Source: Solea solea
Lineage: Eukaryota; Chordata; Actinopteri; Pleuronectiformes; Soleidae
Assembly: GCF_958295425.1 (NCBI RefSeq)
Contig: NC_081142.1
Coordinates: 21,534,530-21,598,529 of the forward strand
Length of the DNA stretch: 64,000 nt
Reading direction: 5' to 3'
Shown: positions 50,060 through 63,000 of the stretch, one piece after another
How positions within the stretch are numbered: the first letter of the stretch is position 1
How the letters are laid out: each line of letters begins with the position of its first letter
Position numbers and translations under genes: made by a program
Notes under the pieces: model-generated
Seen by the model: the letters and a program-made list of their open reading frames with translations, nothing else
The model's database searches: none
What the model was told of the DNA's origin: nothing

Positions 50060-53000
50060 ATGATGAAGCTACTTCTTTCTCTGACTCTCATCTGGGCTCT
50101 GTCCAGCACAAGTAAGTGTTCTTTTTTACTACAGTATTATTACAACAGTTACAGAATGTGTTTAAATTTTAAAGGGCTGATTATCACATAGGATTTAAAG
50201 CTTTACATGAACCAAAAGCCAGTTTGTAATTTCATATTCTTACAGAAGATTATAGGAGAACCAAAACCAGTCTAAACACGAGTCAAACAGATGAGATACT
50301 GAAGAGTCAAGTAGTGTCGGTCAAACATGAAACCATATTTTTTACATTACAAATACTATGTTTTAAAATCAGTTTAAAGCAACCATATTTATATGTTTGA
50401 GCCTTAATTAATGAAAGTCCTGTAGTCTTGAGGACTCTGTTTCTAATCATGTATTTTTTTTTCCACATTGCAGCTGCAGCTCTTGTGTGTCAGACTTGCA
50501 CAGATGATTCATGTACAAGCACTGTGCCACTAACATGTTCCACAGAGACAATGTGTATAACTGCCGCCATTGAAGGTATTATTTTCAACACGTCATTTAT
50601 TACTTTTCAGGAACAAACGTGCTGCAAAGTGTTTTCAATTAAAATGAACAAACTGTACTTTTCAGCCTTTTCATCTGGAACTCCTGGACAACAAATCTTC
50701 AAGGCGTGTGCGTCGTCCTCCCTTTGTCCAGCCACAGGATCTCAGATATTTTCAGTCAACTTGGGTGTTTCGAGTGCACTTGCATCTACTACATGCTGCA
50801 ACACAGATAACTGCAACTCAGCCACTCTATCATGTAAGTACAGATGGATGATCATCACCTACAAAACATGAGAAAGACAATTTTATCTAACCCTAATCTC
50901 ATGGTCTTCTTTTTCAGTCCCCACCAATCCATCAGTCAACAGCCTCCAATGTTATTCATGTGACCCTGCCACATCACAATGCACCAATTCAGTTCAGTGT
51001 ACAGGAACACAAGATCGCTGCTTTCAAGCAAGTGGTGAGTCTTATTATTATATATGTAAGTCATTTGGTCAGTTCATCACTTAGGCTCAAATACTTAATT
51101 CAACCAGACAGTCATTCAATCTATATAATGTAGTTGAGCGAAGGTAAAATTCAAACCTATTGTACTACATTATCATAAAGTATTTTACCACCCAGCATTT
51201 AAATGCTACTCACAGTATTGAAAGTAAGCAAAACACAATTACTGCAGTGGAGTTTCCCCACAGCTCGAATACAATAAGGTTTCCTTCAGTCAGCACAGTT
51301 TTAACCCATTCTAATGTTATATGTGTTTTTATGTGTTCTACTTAAAAAAGATGTTTGGACATTCAAATGATAACCAGTGCCATTTTGGCCAATCAATCAG
51401 AAGTAATGAAATGTAACTTTATAGAATAAACTAACATAAAAAACACAATATAAGACTTAATTCAAATCTATATAAAAAATTATGAAATTAACTAAATTAC
51501 TTTCATCTTCAGTGACAAATGGGGCCTCCACTTCTCCTGCCTTTGGTTGTGCATCTACAAACATGTGTGCAGCTGCTGGTAGCTTGGGGACACTACCGTT
51601 CATGCAAAATGTTGGCAGCATTAGCAGTGGACCAACTTGTTGTGAGACAAATCTATGTAACACTCTCACAACAACTGCTGCCCCAACTACAACTGCTGCT
51701 CCAACTACAACTGCTGCCCCAACTACAACTGCTTCTCCAACAACTGCTTCACCAACTTCATCTGCTGCTGCAACTACAACGACATCATCACCAACTTCAA
51801 CTGCTGCCCCAACTACAACTCCTTCACCTACTACAACTGCTTCACCAACTTCAACTGCTGCCCCAACTACAACTGCTGCCCCAACAACTGTTTCCGCAAC
51901 TACAACTGCTTCACCAACTTCAACTGCTGCCCCAACTACAACTCCTTCACCTACAACAACTGCTTCACCAACTTCAACTGCTGCCCCAACAACTGTTTCC
52001 GCAACTACAACTGCTTCCCCAACTTCAACCGCTGCAGCAACTTCAACTGTTGCAACAACTACAACTGCTTCTCCAACAACAGCTGCTTCCCCAACTTCAA
52101 CTGCAGCTGCAACTACAACTGCTGCTGTAACTTCAACTGCTGCCACAACTACAACTGCTGTCCCAACTTCAACCCCTGCGGCAACTTCAACTGTTGCAAC
52201 AACTACAACTGCTTCTCCAACAACAACTGCTTCCCGAACTTCAACTGCAGCTGCAACTACAACTGCTGCTCCGTCTACAACTGCTTCACCAACTTCAACT
52301 GCTGCCCCAACTACAACTGCTTCACCAGCTTCAACTGCTGCCGCAACTACAACTGCTTCACCAACTTCAACTGCTGCTACAACTACAACTGTGGTCCCAA
52401 CTTCAACTGCTGCCACAACTACAACTGCTTCTCCAACAACTGCTTCCCAAACTTCAACTGCAGCTGCAACTACAACTGCTTCACCAACTTCAACTGCTGC
52501 CCCAACAACTGTTTCACCAACTTCAACTGCTGCCTCAACAACTGCTTCCCCAGCTTCAACTGCTGCCGCAACTACAACTGCTTCACCAACTTCAACTGCT
52601 GCTACAACTCCAACTGCTGTCCCAACTTCAACTGCTGCCACAACTACAACTACTTCTCCAACAACTGCTTCCCAAACTACAACTGCAGCTGCAACTACAA
52701 CTGCTTCACCAACTTCAACAGCTGCCCCAACAACTGTTTCACCAACGTCAACTGCTGCCTCAACAACTGCTTCCCCAACTTCAACTGCTGCCGTAACTAC
52801 AACTGCTTCCCCAACTTCAACTGCTGCTGCAACTACAACTGCTTCACCAACTTCAACTGCTGCCGTAACTACAACTGCTGCCATAACTTCAACTGTTGCC
52901 GCAACTACAACTGCTTCACCAACTTCAACTGCTGCCCCAACAACTGTTTCCGCAACTTCAACTGCTGCTCCAACTACTGCTTCCCCAACTTCAACTGCTG

Positions 53001-54532
53001 CCGCAACTACAACTGCTGCCGTAACTTCAACTGCTGCTACAACTACAACTGCTGCCCCAACTTCAACTGCTGCCCCAACAACTGTTTCACCAACATCAAC
53101 TGCTGCCTCAACAACTGCTTCCCCAACTTCATCTGCTGCTGCAACTACAACTGCTTCCCCAACTTCAACTGCAGCTGCAACTACAACTGCTTCACCAACT
53201 TCAACTGCTGTCCCAACTACAACTGCTTCACCAGCTTCAACTGCTGCCGCAACTACAACTGCTTCACCAACTTCATCTGCTGCTGCAACTACAACTGCTT
53301 CCCCAACTTCAACTGCAGCTGCAACTACAACTGCTTCACCAACTTCAACTGCTGTCCCAACTACAACTGCTTCACCAGCTTCAACTGCTGCCGCAACTAC
53401 AACTGCTTCACCAACTTCAACTGCTGCTACAACTACAACTGCTGTCCCAACTTCAACTGCTGCCACAACTACAACTACTTCTCCAACAACTGCTTCCCAA
53501 ACTTCAACTGCTGCCGCAACTACAACTGCTTCCCCAACTTCCACTGCTGCCGTAACTTCAACTGCTGCCACAACTACAACTGCTGTCCCAACTTCAACCG
53601 CTGCCGCAACTTCAACTGCTGTCCCAACTTCAACTGCTGCTCCAACTACTGCTTCCCCAACTTCAACTGCTACCCCAAGTGCAACTGCTGCTGTAACTTC
53701 AACTGCTGCTACAACTACAACTGCTGTCCCAACTTCAACTGCTGCCCCAACAACTGTTTCACCAACATCAACTGCTGCCTCAACAACTGCTTCCCCAACT
53801 TCAACTGCTGCCGCAACTACAACTGCTGCCCCAACTTCAACTGCTTCTCCAACTACTGCTTCCCCAACTTCAACTGCTGCCGCAACTACAGCTGCTTCTC
53901 CAACAACAACTGCTTCACCAACTTCAACTGCTGCTGCAACTACAACGACATCATCACCAACTTCAACTGCTGCTTCAACTACAACTGCTGCCAGAACTAC
54001 AACTGCTTCTCCAACAACTGCTTCACCAGCTTCAACTCCTGCTGTAACTACAACGACATCAGCACCAACTTCAACTGCTGCTCCTACTTCAACTGCTCCC
54101 CCAACTACAACTGCTGCCCCAAATACAACTCCTTCACCTACCACAACTGCTTCACCAACTTCAACTGCTGCCCCAACTACAACTGCTGCACCAACAACTG
54201 CTTCACCAACTTCAACTGCTGCCTCAACAACTGCTGCTCCAAATACAACTGCCGCCCCAACTGCTGCTCCAACTACAACTGCTGTTCCAGCAACCGCAAC
54301 TGCTTCCCCAACTTCAGTTGCTACCCCAACTGCAACAGGTGCACCACCTACAGCAACCCCTGCCCCAACAGTCCTCTCAACCATAGCAACCTCGGCTCCA
54401 CCAACAGTGACATCCAACTTAGCGACACAAACCAACCCAACTACAACTACAACTACCTCCAGTTCTGCTTGTTGTATCAGACTGGGTATGATCCATCTTC
54501 TGTTAGGACTTGTTTTATTTACCTTCTTTTAG
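50060..54532 (+). CDS. Gene 5: LU double-domain protein with medium mucin-like stalk, 1152 aa
   Basis: Predicted exons are 50060-50111, 50474-50575, 50666-50833, 50918-51034 and 51513-54532. LU1 matches genes 3 and 4. LU2 carries small changes (FPTNPS, QCTNSVQC). The third intron is 84 nt instead of 93. The stalk is about 900 residues with its own order of words and an internal near-duplicate around TSSAAATTTASPTS (53128-53170 and 53272-53310). The tail ends LVLFTFF rather than LVLFTLF, still a good GPI-type signal. An upstream ATG inside intron 1 (50434) is in frame only through an unspliced intron and is not used. The 3' UTR has lost the polyadenylation signal used by genes 2-4 (see findings), so transcript ends may differ. 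Confidence 0.8.
50576..50665 (+). other. In-frame 90-nt intron inside LU1 of gene 5
   Basis: Same donor, acceptor, length and phase as in genes 1-4. Confidence 0.75.
51670..54305 (+). repeat. Mucin-coding minisatellite of gene 5
   Basis: Same 15-18-bp vocabulary as genes 2-4. The 942-bp period is not seen. A local duplication of about 144 bp lies near 53125-53410. Confidence 0.82.
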
Positions 54533-55834
54533 AATATGACATGGATGAATGACCACTGAAGCCACCAATAGACTGTGAGGTGTTTTTTTTTTTTTTTCTA
54601 TTAGCCTTATTGCCATCTTTGGTTGGTGGTTGTGTGAAGTAGAAGTTACACATTCAGTCAAAAGTCTAAAGAGTCTGGGTGAAACTGACTTTGCTGAAGG
54701 CGACACCAATACAATACTCCCAGTACAGAAAACACTTTAACTTTAACTTAAGTAATTTAAACATTATTTAACATATAACTTAACTTGTACTCCCTGATAC
54801 TCACATTTTAATATTCACTGGTTATTTATTTTATGTGTATTTCAAATGAACTGAACACTTTACCATTGCATGCACTTTAAATGATCTTAATAATTGTACC
54901 CATTGTTGTTTCAAACCATATGTGCTATCCAGGGGGGCAGGACCTTACTGAGAATGTTTATTGTTTATTTGTTTATAAAACTTATTATTTATTAACTGTT
55001 GATTTAATTTATTTGTGAAGAAATACTTGGTTAACGTCTCTCCTCTGAAGAATTAGGGGGTTTAATTTGTTCCAATAATATTTGTATATGATCCACACAT
55101 ATTTTTTGATTTGAATGCATGTTTTGAGATCCACAAATAAAAAAATCCCATTTATAACTTGTATGTTGATTTTTACAAATATAGATGTGTATTTGTAAAT
55201 AATATGACATTTGTAAAACTGAAAATTGCATTTGTGAATTGTGATTCCGCATTTGTGGATCGCCAGCACACGCATTCATCGCTTTCCACAGTGACGTATT
55301 TTTGAGACGTTATATTTGTCTCAATAATGCCTTCCTTCATCAGCAGGTGGCATTGTTTTACAAGTACAATCTAGCTCAAGTGATGATGCACTCTCGCTTA
55401 GGGCTTAGGCATACAGCGCATCGATCACATGACCACGGCTCCGTGGCTAAAATCACGGGTCTGTGATGAAAATTACGTGAATAGCATAGGAAAACACCGT
55501 TAGTTACTTTTTGTAGCTTTCAGCATGAAGATAAATGGAAATGTCTGTTGGCTGGGTATGTATGTGATAACATTGTAAGGCCAATTTCTTATTATGATGT
55601 GATGTGATGTTACATATCCCTGATTCTGTGGCTAAGGGCTAGGTAACGTTGCCTGACTATGCTTTTAGCGATAGTCTAGCCCAGCTGAAGGCTAACGTTT
55701 AAGTTCAGAACTGTATAGCCAATGACTTTGGCCATTGTTCCACAATGCCTACGATGAGAATTCATGGCTAATTATTAGTGATTTGTTTTTGGATTAGCCT
55801 ACAACAGGTAGACTTCAGCCACTAGCGAATACTT

Positions 55835-55905
55835 CTCACGCCATGGTTAACAACTGTGCTCCACGTTGAAAAGGAAGGATAGGGGGGGTGTGGATATCAG
55901 GACTT
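55835..55905 (+). other. Empty target site of the unit 2 LINE
   Basis: TTAACAACTG, then about 38 bp (TGCTCCACGTTGAAAAGGAA and following), then TATCAGGACTT. In unit 2 the two flanks surround the 5-kb LINE and the 38 bp are missing. Confidence 0.75.
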
Positions 55906-56113
55906 CTAACGTCACACTTAGCTTTTTCTATTTTCTATTGATTTCAGCCAATTTTACAAAAAGGTAACCACTTACTGCATGCATTAGATCAATAAAACCG
56001 TCAGTTTGCAAACAAAATCAAGAATTACAATTTTATTTTTTTTTATCGTTACCTAGCAACCGAGGCCTATACGTCATCCAACTCTGCAGGTGTTCATTGC
56101 ATCCAGCATGAAA

Positions 56114-56186
56114 CATACTGTAGCATAGTGGATAGAGGATCTGGACTTGCCTCAAGGATCTATGGTTCGAATCTCAAAGATAGTGT
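56114..56186 (+). repeat. tRNA-like sequence, unit 5
   Basis: A-box word at 56121 and B-box word at 56164, same relative position in the unit. Confidence 0.45.
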
Positions 56187-57029
56187 TGTCATTTTTTTCA
56201 TTTTAGACTGCATATTTGCATGCCAACATGAAATGATGTAAAAGTATCATTATTATTATTATTGTAGAAATATGATGACAAACAAAATTACTGAAAACTC
56301 AGACATCTTCTCATTTGTTATGATTATTCAATTGAACTGGCTACACCAGATGCGATTGCATAGCAAACATTCTAATGGTGATAAACCCTTTATTTATCAG
56401 CTTCACTTTTCAGCATTTCTAAATGTTTTCTTTTTGCAGGAAACATTAACACAGTAAGTAATGGAGAGATTACACAACAGAGTATCATATCTGTCGTTTT
56501 TAGTCAGGCTTCCATCTTTTTTACAAACGATAGGTGATGAGTTGATGGTGCAGAAAGGAACCCCACTGACACAGGACTCATACCGAACAAAGGGGATTTT
56601 ATTTGTTTAAAAGTAAGGCATCAGACCAAGCTCTGCAGAAGCTTGGGAGAATGTGTTCCTGCAAAATTACCGAACAATTCGGGCCCTTGTGAGCGTGACA
56701 ACACTTTTTAAAGGTTATCTAACTACTCTTCCTATAAAACACATGATCGTAAATATTAGATAAACAACAAAAGGTTTGACATCGGGACCACTTCCAATAT
56801 ACAGAATGTGTATGTATAAAATCTTCACTTTATTACAAGTTTACTTGCCATTCCAGGCCTTCATTGTAACATATCTAACAGTAAAAATAAACTGCATACA
56901 TAAATGTTTATGTAATGTGTTACATAGAGCATTCAAGGGAGTTGAATTGATAGTTGTTTTCTTCAAAATGTATAATGCTTTTGCAATACAATGACGTGTG
57001 AAGGAAATAATTTTCCATCAAAGAGAAAA

Positions 57030-57190
57030 CGAAAACTCATAACTACCAGAAATTCCAATTTATCACAGAATTGAATCGCAGTATTTGCTGTATATTAAGA
57101 TCTAGAGAAACGCAATAAAATTGAATTGTGGCCCAAATATCGTAATAGTATCGAATCGTCAACTTTTTTGCAATTCCCACCACTCAAAAT
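57030..57190. repeat. Dispersed repeat fragment (ATCGAATCGT-containing)
   Basis: Words such as AATTGAATCGCAGTATTTGC and AATAGTATCGAATCGT resemble a common fish interspersed repeat, probably DNA-transposon derived. It occurs once in the window. Confidence 0.35.
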
Positions 57191-57457
57191 GATTGGTTCT
57201 GCCTACAATTTTTGTTCACTTATATTGGGATTCAATGTACCCTAAGGTAGTGCTGTAGCAAAATGTAACATTATGCAGAGGTACGCTTGCCTGGCTAAGA
57301 AGTTATGGCATACAACCCAATAAATTTTATGTGTGCACACTAACTTCGTTGTCATATCATCCATTAACCAAAAAAAAAACAAAAAAAACAGGAGCAAATG
57401 GTAGCAGTGTTAAAAAAAATATAAATAACCAATAATAATAAAAGTGCAGTGCCTTGA

Positions 57458-58326
57458 TTAACGTGAATTCTCGTGATTTTTGTGACTGTTTATGACAGTT
57501 ACTGCTTCTGGAAAAAAGCTGTTTCTAAATCTGCTCGTTCTTGTTTTGAGACACCTGTAATGCTTCCCTGAGGGCAAAAGTTCAAACAGTAAGTTGGCAG
57601 GGTGAGTACAGTCTTTTGATATGTTTGTGGATTTGGAGAGAAGTCTACAATTTGCAACTTCCTCTAAAGAAGGCAGTGGACAAACGATTATTTTCTGTGC
57701 TGTGTTTATGACTCTCTGTATTGTTCTCAGCTGCTGAGCTCCCAGTAAACCAAACATTAGTACAGTACATGAGAATGCTCTCTATGGTGGAGCAGTAGAA
57801 ATGCACCAAACTTTATAATGGTGTTACTGGGGGGGGACAAGGTGCAGTCATAGGTGTACAAAGAGTAGAGTAGAGCACTCAACGCGCAGCCTTGTGGGGA
57901 GCCAGTGCTGAGGGTGAGACTGGAGGACGTGTGGGGGCCAAGCTTCACTGACTGGGGTCGGTTGGTGAGAAAATCCATGATCCATGAGCATATTTGGGGA
58001 GAGAGGCCGAGATCACACAGCTTCCTGATGAGAATGTCGGGGATGATGGTGTTAAACGCAGAGCTATAATCCACAAACAGCATCCTGACGTACGTCCCGC
58101 TGTGCTCCAGGTGGTTCAGGGCTGTGTGAAGAGAGATGGTGATGGCGTCCTCTGTTGACCTGTTGGACCTGTATGCAAACTGCAACGGGTCTAATGTTGG
58201 TGGGAGGCTGGTTTTGATGTGGTTTAATACCAACCTCTCGAAGCATTTCATAATGATAGGGGTCAGTGCCATGGGTGCCTCTGGTCTTACTGGAGTCTCC
58301 GCTGCAGTTTCAGTGATCACAAGCAC
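57458..58326 (-). pseudogene. Dead LINE reverse-transcriptase fragment
   Basis: Read on the minus strand, residues typical of a non-LTR reverse transcriptase appear: [44 protein letters not shown] and [18 protein letters not shown]. Directly after the IIKF motif the sequence jumps into the distal C-terminal part ([11 protein letters not shown] in a shifted frame, then QRVINTAQKI, LPSLEE, HPANLLFELLPSGKHYR). The F/YADD catalytic box and roughly a hundred following residues are missing, and the frame changes at about 57810. It is therefore inactive. It is not the same family as the LINE in unit 2. The exact clade is not assigned. Confidence 0.75.
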
Positions 58327-58794
58327 ACAGCAGTCCCGGACGTAGTTGTTATCTGCCAGCTGTAATTCCAGGCTAAATAAGAGGCCTGAATATCCCAGCT
58401 GCAGTGGACTTCCTCAAACTTTCACAGCCAGACAGCCAGCAGACATGTTGTGCTTGATTTTAATAAACCTGTAAAATGTTTTTTTGACTTGTTGCTGGTG
58501 GTTTCTTGGGAGTTGAGAAGAGAGAGTCTCATTATATGTGTATATGGTTAGTGGCTTTTTATTTGACTGTGATAGTGTTTTATACTAAATTTGTAAATAA
58601 AGAACATGGTAAATGTAAAGAATTCTTCAATGAAAAACTCAGTTTTCTCTGTTCCACACATCAGGACCATTTGGCAACCACTGCACCACTGCACTGCAAA
58701 AATGAAGAACAGGGTTTTAGTTACAACTAGAAAAGCACTCAACTCACTCATTCGGTATGTATATTTCTATTTCATATTTCATATTTCATATTTA
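58327..58794. other. Spacer without recognised gene
   Basis: Nothing recognised. It includes a TTTCATA direct repeat (58769-58793). ORFs on both strands overlap each other and show no domain. Confidence 0.4.
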
Positions 58795-58825
58795 TACAGT
58801 CATGGCTGAAAGTATCGGCACCCCT
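58795..58825. mobile_element. Tc1/mariner-like terminal fragment
   Basis: Starts TACAGTCATGGCTGAAAGTA and continues with a GGCACCCC word, the style of Tc1-type transposon ends in fish, including the TA target. Only one end is seen. Confidence 0.35.
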
Positions 58826-59185
58826 CCGGAAATATTGGTTTTTGAGCAAATTTCACAAACTTTTGAAGATTTTTTTTGATAAAACAACCAAACCAGGATC
58901 TTTTAAATAGCGAAACACAATTGAAGCAACAATTGGTTTCTCCTAGTGATGGGCAAATCAAAGCTTTGGTGAAACATTGAACCACAGCAGTGTGAAGCGA
59001 TTATGGCACAAGGGATTGTAACACCTTATCCTGTGTATTAATGAATGTAACAGGTAATTGGGAAAGCAAATGCACAACTAAAACATATCAGAAAGGGGTT
59101 AAAGACGGGCATCTGGCCATTAATCACTGGCCGACCAGATGTCATTCCCCTTCTGTTCCGCAGGCAGTCGGACATGGAAAGCGAT
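58826..59185. other. Repeat-derived spacer up to the inverted unit
   Basis: Includes a TAGTGATGGGCAAATCAAAG piece at about 58945-58964, similar to hAT-type non-autonomous repeats. No gene seen. Confidence 0.35.
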
Positions 59186-60042
59186 GAATGCATGGGCTGG
59201 CAATGACAATTCACAAATGCAATTTTTACAAATGCAAGTTTTACAAATGTCATATTATATGTAAAAAATCAATATACAAGTACAAATGGGATATTTTTTA
59301 TTTGTGGATCTCAAAACACGCATTAAAATCAAGAAATATACGTGTGGATCACCCTCTGCACATATACATATATTATTGGAACAAATTTAACCCCATAATT
59401 CTGCTGCTCAATAAAACCTGGTCATTCAGCACTTTTAATGGTATGAACACTTCATGTCCCCAACTCTCGAACCCCAATCAATTTATCATCAATTTACTTG
59501 GTTGCTGGAGTAGTTAAGGTGCTTCTTGCAAACGTGCAAATGTTTGACAGCCAGAGAAGCGACTTTAACCAAGTATTTCTTCACAAATAAATTAAATCAA
59601 CAGTTAATAAATAATAAGTTATGTAAACAAATAAACAATAAACATTGTCAGTAAGGTCCTGCCCTCCTGGATAGCACATATGGTTTTAAACAACAATTTG
59701 TACAATTATTAAGATCATTTAAAGTGTTCAGTTAATTTGAAATACACATAAAATAAATAACCAGTGAATATTGAAAATGTGAGTATTAGGTAGTACACGT
59801 TAAGTTATATGTTAAATAATGTTTAAATTACTTAAGTTCAAGTTAAAGTGTTTTCTGTACTGGGAGTATTGTATTGGTGTCGCCTTTAGCAAAGTCAGTT
59901 TCACCCAGACTCTTTAGACTTTTGACTGAATGTGTAACTTCTACTTCACACAACCACCAACTAAAGATGGCAATAAGGCTAATAAAAAAAAACACCTCAC
60001 AGTCTATTTTTGGCTTCAGTGGTCATTCATCCATGTCATATT
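59186..60042 (-). other. Inverted copy of the unit 3' flank (downstream of gene 6)
   Basis: Reverse complement of the 3' UTR and following flank seen in units 2-5, clearly diverged. The TTTGTAAA/CATTTGTG-rich stretch is recognisable at 59205-59260. The site equivalent to AATAAA is rearranged, and the signal is not found at the expected place. Confidence 0.65.
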
Positions 60043-63000
60043 CTAAAAGAGGGTAAATAAAACAAGTCCTAACAGAAGATGGATCATACCCAGTCTGATA
60101 CAACAAGCAGAACTGGAGGTAGTTGTAGTTGGGTTGGTTTGTGTCACTAAGATGGTTGTTGCTGTTGATGGAGCCGAGGTTGTTATGGTTGAGAGGACTG
60201 ATGTTGGAGCAGGAGTTGCTGTAGTTGATGCACCAGATTGGGCAGCAGTTGAAGTTGGGGAAGCAGTTGTAGTTGCAGCGGCAGTTGTAGTTGGGGAAGC
60301 AGTTGTAGTTGCAGAAACAGTTGTTGGGGCAGCAGTTGTAGTTGGTGAAGCAGTTGAAGTTGGGGCAGCAGATGAAGTTGGGTCAGCAGTTGTAGTTGCG
60401 GCAGAAGTTGAAGTTGGAGCAACCGTGGTTGAAGTTAGGGCAGCAGTTGAAGTTGGAGCAACCGTGGTTGTAGTTGGGGCAGCAGTTGTTGTAGTTGGAG
60501 CAGCAGTTGAAGTTGGGGAAGCAGTAGTTGGAGCAGCAGTTGAAGTTGGCGAAGCAGTTGTAGTTGTGGCAGCAGTTGAAGTTGTAGCAGCAGTTGTTGT
60601 GGCAGCAGTTGAAGTTAGTGAAGCAGTTGTTGGGGCAGCAGTTGTAGTTGCAGAAACAGTTGTTTGGGCAGCAGTTGAAGTTGGAGAAGCAGTAGTTGAA
60701 GCAGCAGTTGAAGTTGGTGTAGCAGTCATAGTTGCGGCAGCAGTTGTAGTTGCGACAGCAGTTGAAATTACGGCAGCAGTTGAAGTTGGGGAAGCAGTAG
60801 TTTGAGCAGCAGTTGAAGTTGGCGAAGCAGTTGTAGTTGGAGCAACCGTGGTTGTAGTTGGGGCAGCAGTTGTAGTTGGAGCAGCAGTTGTTGTAGTTGG
60901 GTCAGCAGTTGAAGTTGGGGAAGCAGTAGTTGGAGCAGCAGTTGAAGTTGGCGAAGCAGTTGTAGTTGTGGCAGCAGTTGAAGTTGGGGAAGCAGTTGTT
61001 GTGGCAGCAGTTGAAGTTGGTGAAGCAGTTGTTGGGGCAGCAGTTGTAGTTGCAGAAACAGTTGTTGGGGCGGCAGTTGTAGTTGGTGAAGCAGTTGAAG
61101 TTGGGTCAGCAGTTGTAGTTGGAGCAGCAGTTGTAGTTGGGGCAGCAGTTGTAGTTGTGGCAGCAGTTGTAGATGGTGAAGCAGTTGAAGTTGGGGCAGC
61201 AGCTGTAGATGGTGAAGCAGTTGTAGTTGGGGCAGCAGTTGTAGTTGGAGCAGCAGTTGTAGTTGGGGCAGCAGCTGTAGATGGTGAAGCAGTTGTAGTT
61301 GGGGCAGCAGTTGTAGTTGGAATGACAGTTGCTGAAGTTGGAACAGCTGTGGTTGTAGTTGGGGCAGCACTTGTAGTTGTGGCAGTTGTTTGAGCAGCAG
61401 TTGAAGTTGGTGAAGCAGTTGTAGTTGGGTCAGCAGTTGTTGGAGTTGGAGCAGCTGTGGTTGTAGTTGGGGCAGCTGTTGTAGTTGGAGCAGCAGTTGT
61501 AGTTGGAGCAGCAGTTGTTGTAGTTGGGGCAGCAGTTGTAGTTGGAGCAGCAGTTGTTGTAGTTGGGGCAGCAGTTGTAGTTGGAGCAGCAGTTGTAGTT
61601 GGGGCAGCAGTTGTAGTTGGAGCAGCAGTTGTTGTAGTTGGGGCAGCAGTTGTAGTTGGAGTAGCAGTTGTTGTAGTTGGGGCAGCAGTTGAAGTTGGGG
61701 AAGCAGCAGTTGAAGTTGGCGAAGCAGTTGTAGTCGTGGCAGCAGTTGAAGTTGGGGGAGCAGTTGTTGTGGCAGCAGTTGAAGTTGGTGAAGCAGTTGT
61801 AGTTGCAGAAACAGTTGTTGGGCCATCAGTTGTAGTTGGTGAAGCAGTTGGAGTTGGAGCAGCTGTGGTTGTAGTTGGGGAAGCTGTTGTAGTTGGAGCA
61901 GCAGTTGTAGTTGGAGCAGCAGTTGTTGTAGTTGGAGCAGCAGTTGTTGTAGTTGGGGCAGCAGTTGTAGTTGGAGCAGCAGTTGTAGTTGGAGCAGCAG
62001 TTGTTGTAGTTGGAGCAGCAGTTGTTGTAGTTGGGGCAGCAGTTGTAGTTGGAGCAGCAGTTGTAGTTGGAGCAGCAGTTGTTGTAGTTGGGGCAGCAGT
62101 TGTAGTTGGAGCAGCAGTTGTAGTTGGAGCAGCAGTTGTTGTAGTTGGAGCAGCAGTTGTTGTAGTTGGGGCAGCAGTTGTAGTTGGAGCAGTTGTTGTA
62201 GTTGGGGCAGCAGTTGTAGTTGGGGCAGCAGTTGTAGTTGGAGCAGCAGTTGTTGTAGTTGGGGCAGCAGTTGTAGTTGGGTCAGCAGTTGTTGGAGTTG
62301 GAGCAGCTGTGGTTGTAGTTGGGGCAGCTGTTGTAGTTGGAGCAGCAGTTGTAGTTGGAGCAGCAGTTGTAGTTGGGGCAGCAGTTGTAGTTGGAGCAGC
62401 AGTTGTTGTAGTTGGGGCAGCAGTTGTAGTTGGAGCAGCATTTGTAGTTGGAGCAGCAGTTGTTGTAGTTGTGGCAGCAGTTGAAGTTGGTGAAGCAGTT
62501 GTAGTTGCAGAAACAGTTGTTGGGCCAGCAGTTGTAGTTGGTGAAGCAGTTGGAGTTGGAGCAGCTGTGGTTGTAGTTGGGGAAGCTGTTGTAGTTGGAG
62601 CAGCAGTTGTAGTTGGAGCAGCAGTTGTTGTAGTTGGAGCAGCAGTTGTTGTAGTTGGGGCAGCAGTTGTAGTTGGAGCAGCAGTTGTAGTTGGAGCAGC
62701 AGTTGTTGTAATTGGGGCAGCAGTTGTAGTTGGAGCAGCAGTTGTTGTAATTGGGGCAGCAGTTGTAGTTGGAGCAGCAGTTGTTGTAGTTGGAGCAGCA
62801 GTTGTTGTAGTTGGGGCAGCAGTTGTAGTTGGAGCAGCAGTTGTTGTAGTTGGGGCAGCAGTTGTAGTTGGAGCAGCAGTTGTTGTAGTTGGGGCAGCAG
62901 TTGTAGTTGGAGCAGCAGTTGTTGTAGTTGGGGCAGCAGTTGTAGTTGGAGAAGCAGTTGTAGTTGGGGCAGCAGTTGTAGTTGGGGCAGCAGTTGTAGT

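Larger units (their letters stand above)
54533..56803. other. 3' flank of unit 5, ending where homology to other units stops
   Basis: Alignable to unit 2 with a 73-bp deletion near 55047, the LINE-free target region (55460-55950), a 64-bp extra piece at about 56373-56440 and a break at about 56800 after CATCGGGACCACT. The unidentified block and the CTGTCA/TGACAG element do not follow. Confidence 0.6.

Noticed and set aside
50428..50473. Hydrophobic N-terminus before LU1 of gene 5 (MRTLFLIMYFFFHIA)
   Set aside because: This is the pyrimidine tract of intron 1 read as protein. The real signal peptide is in exon 1 at 50060, as in all paralogues.
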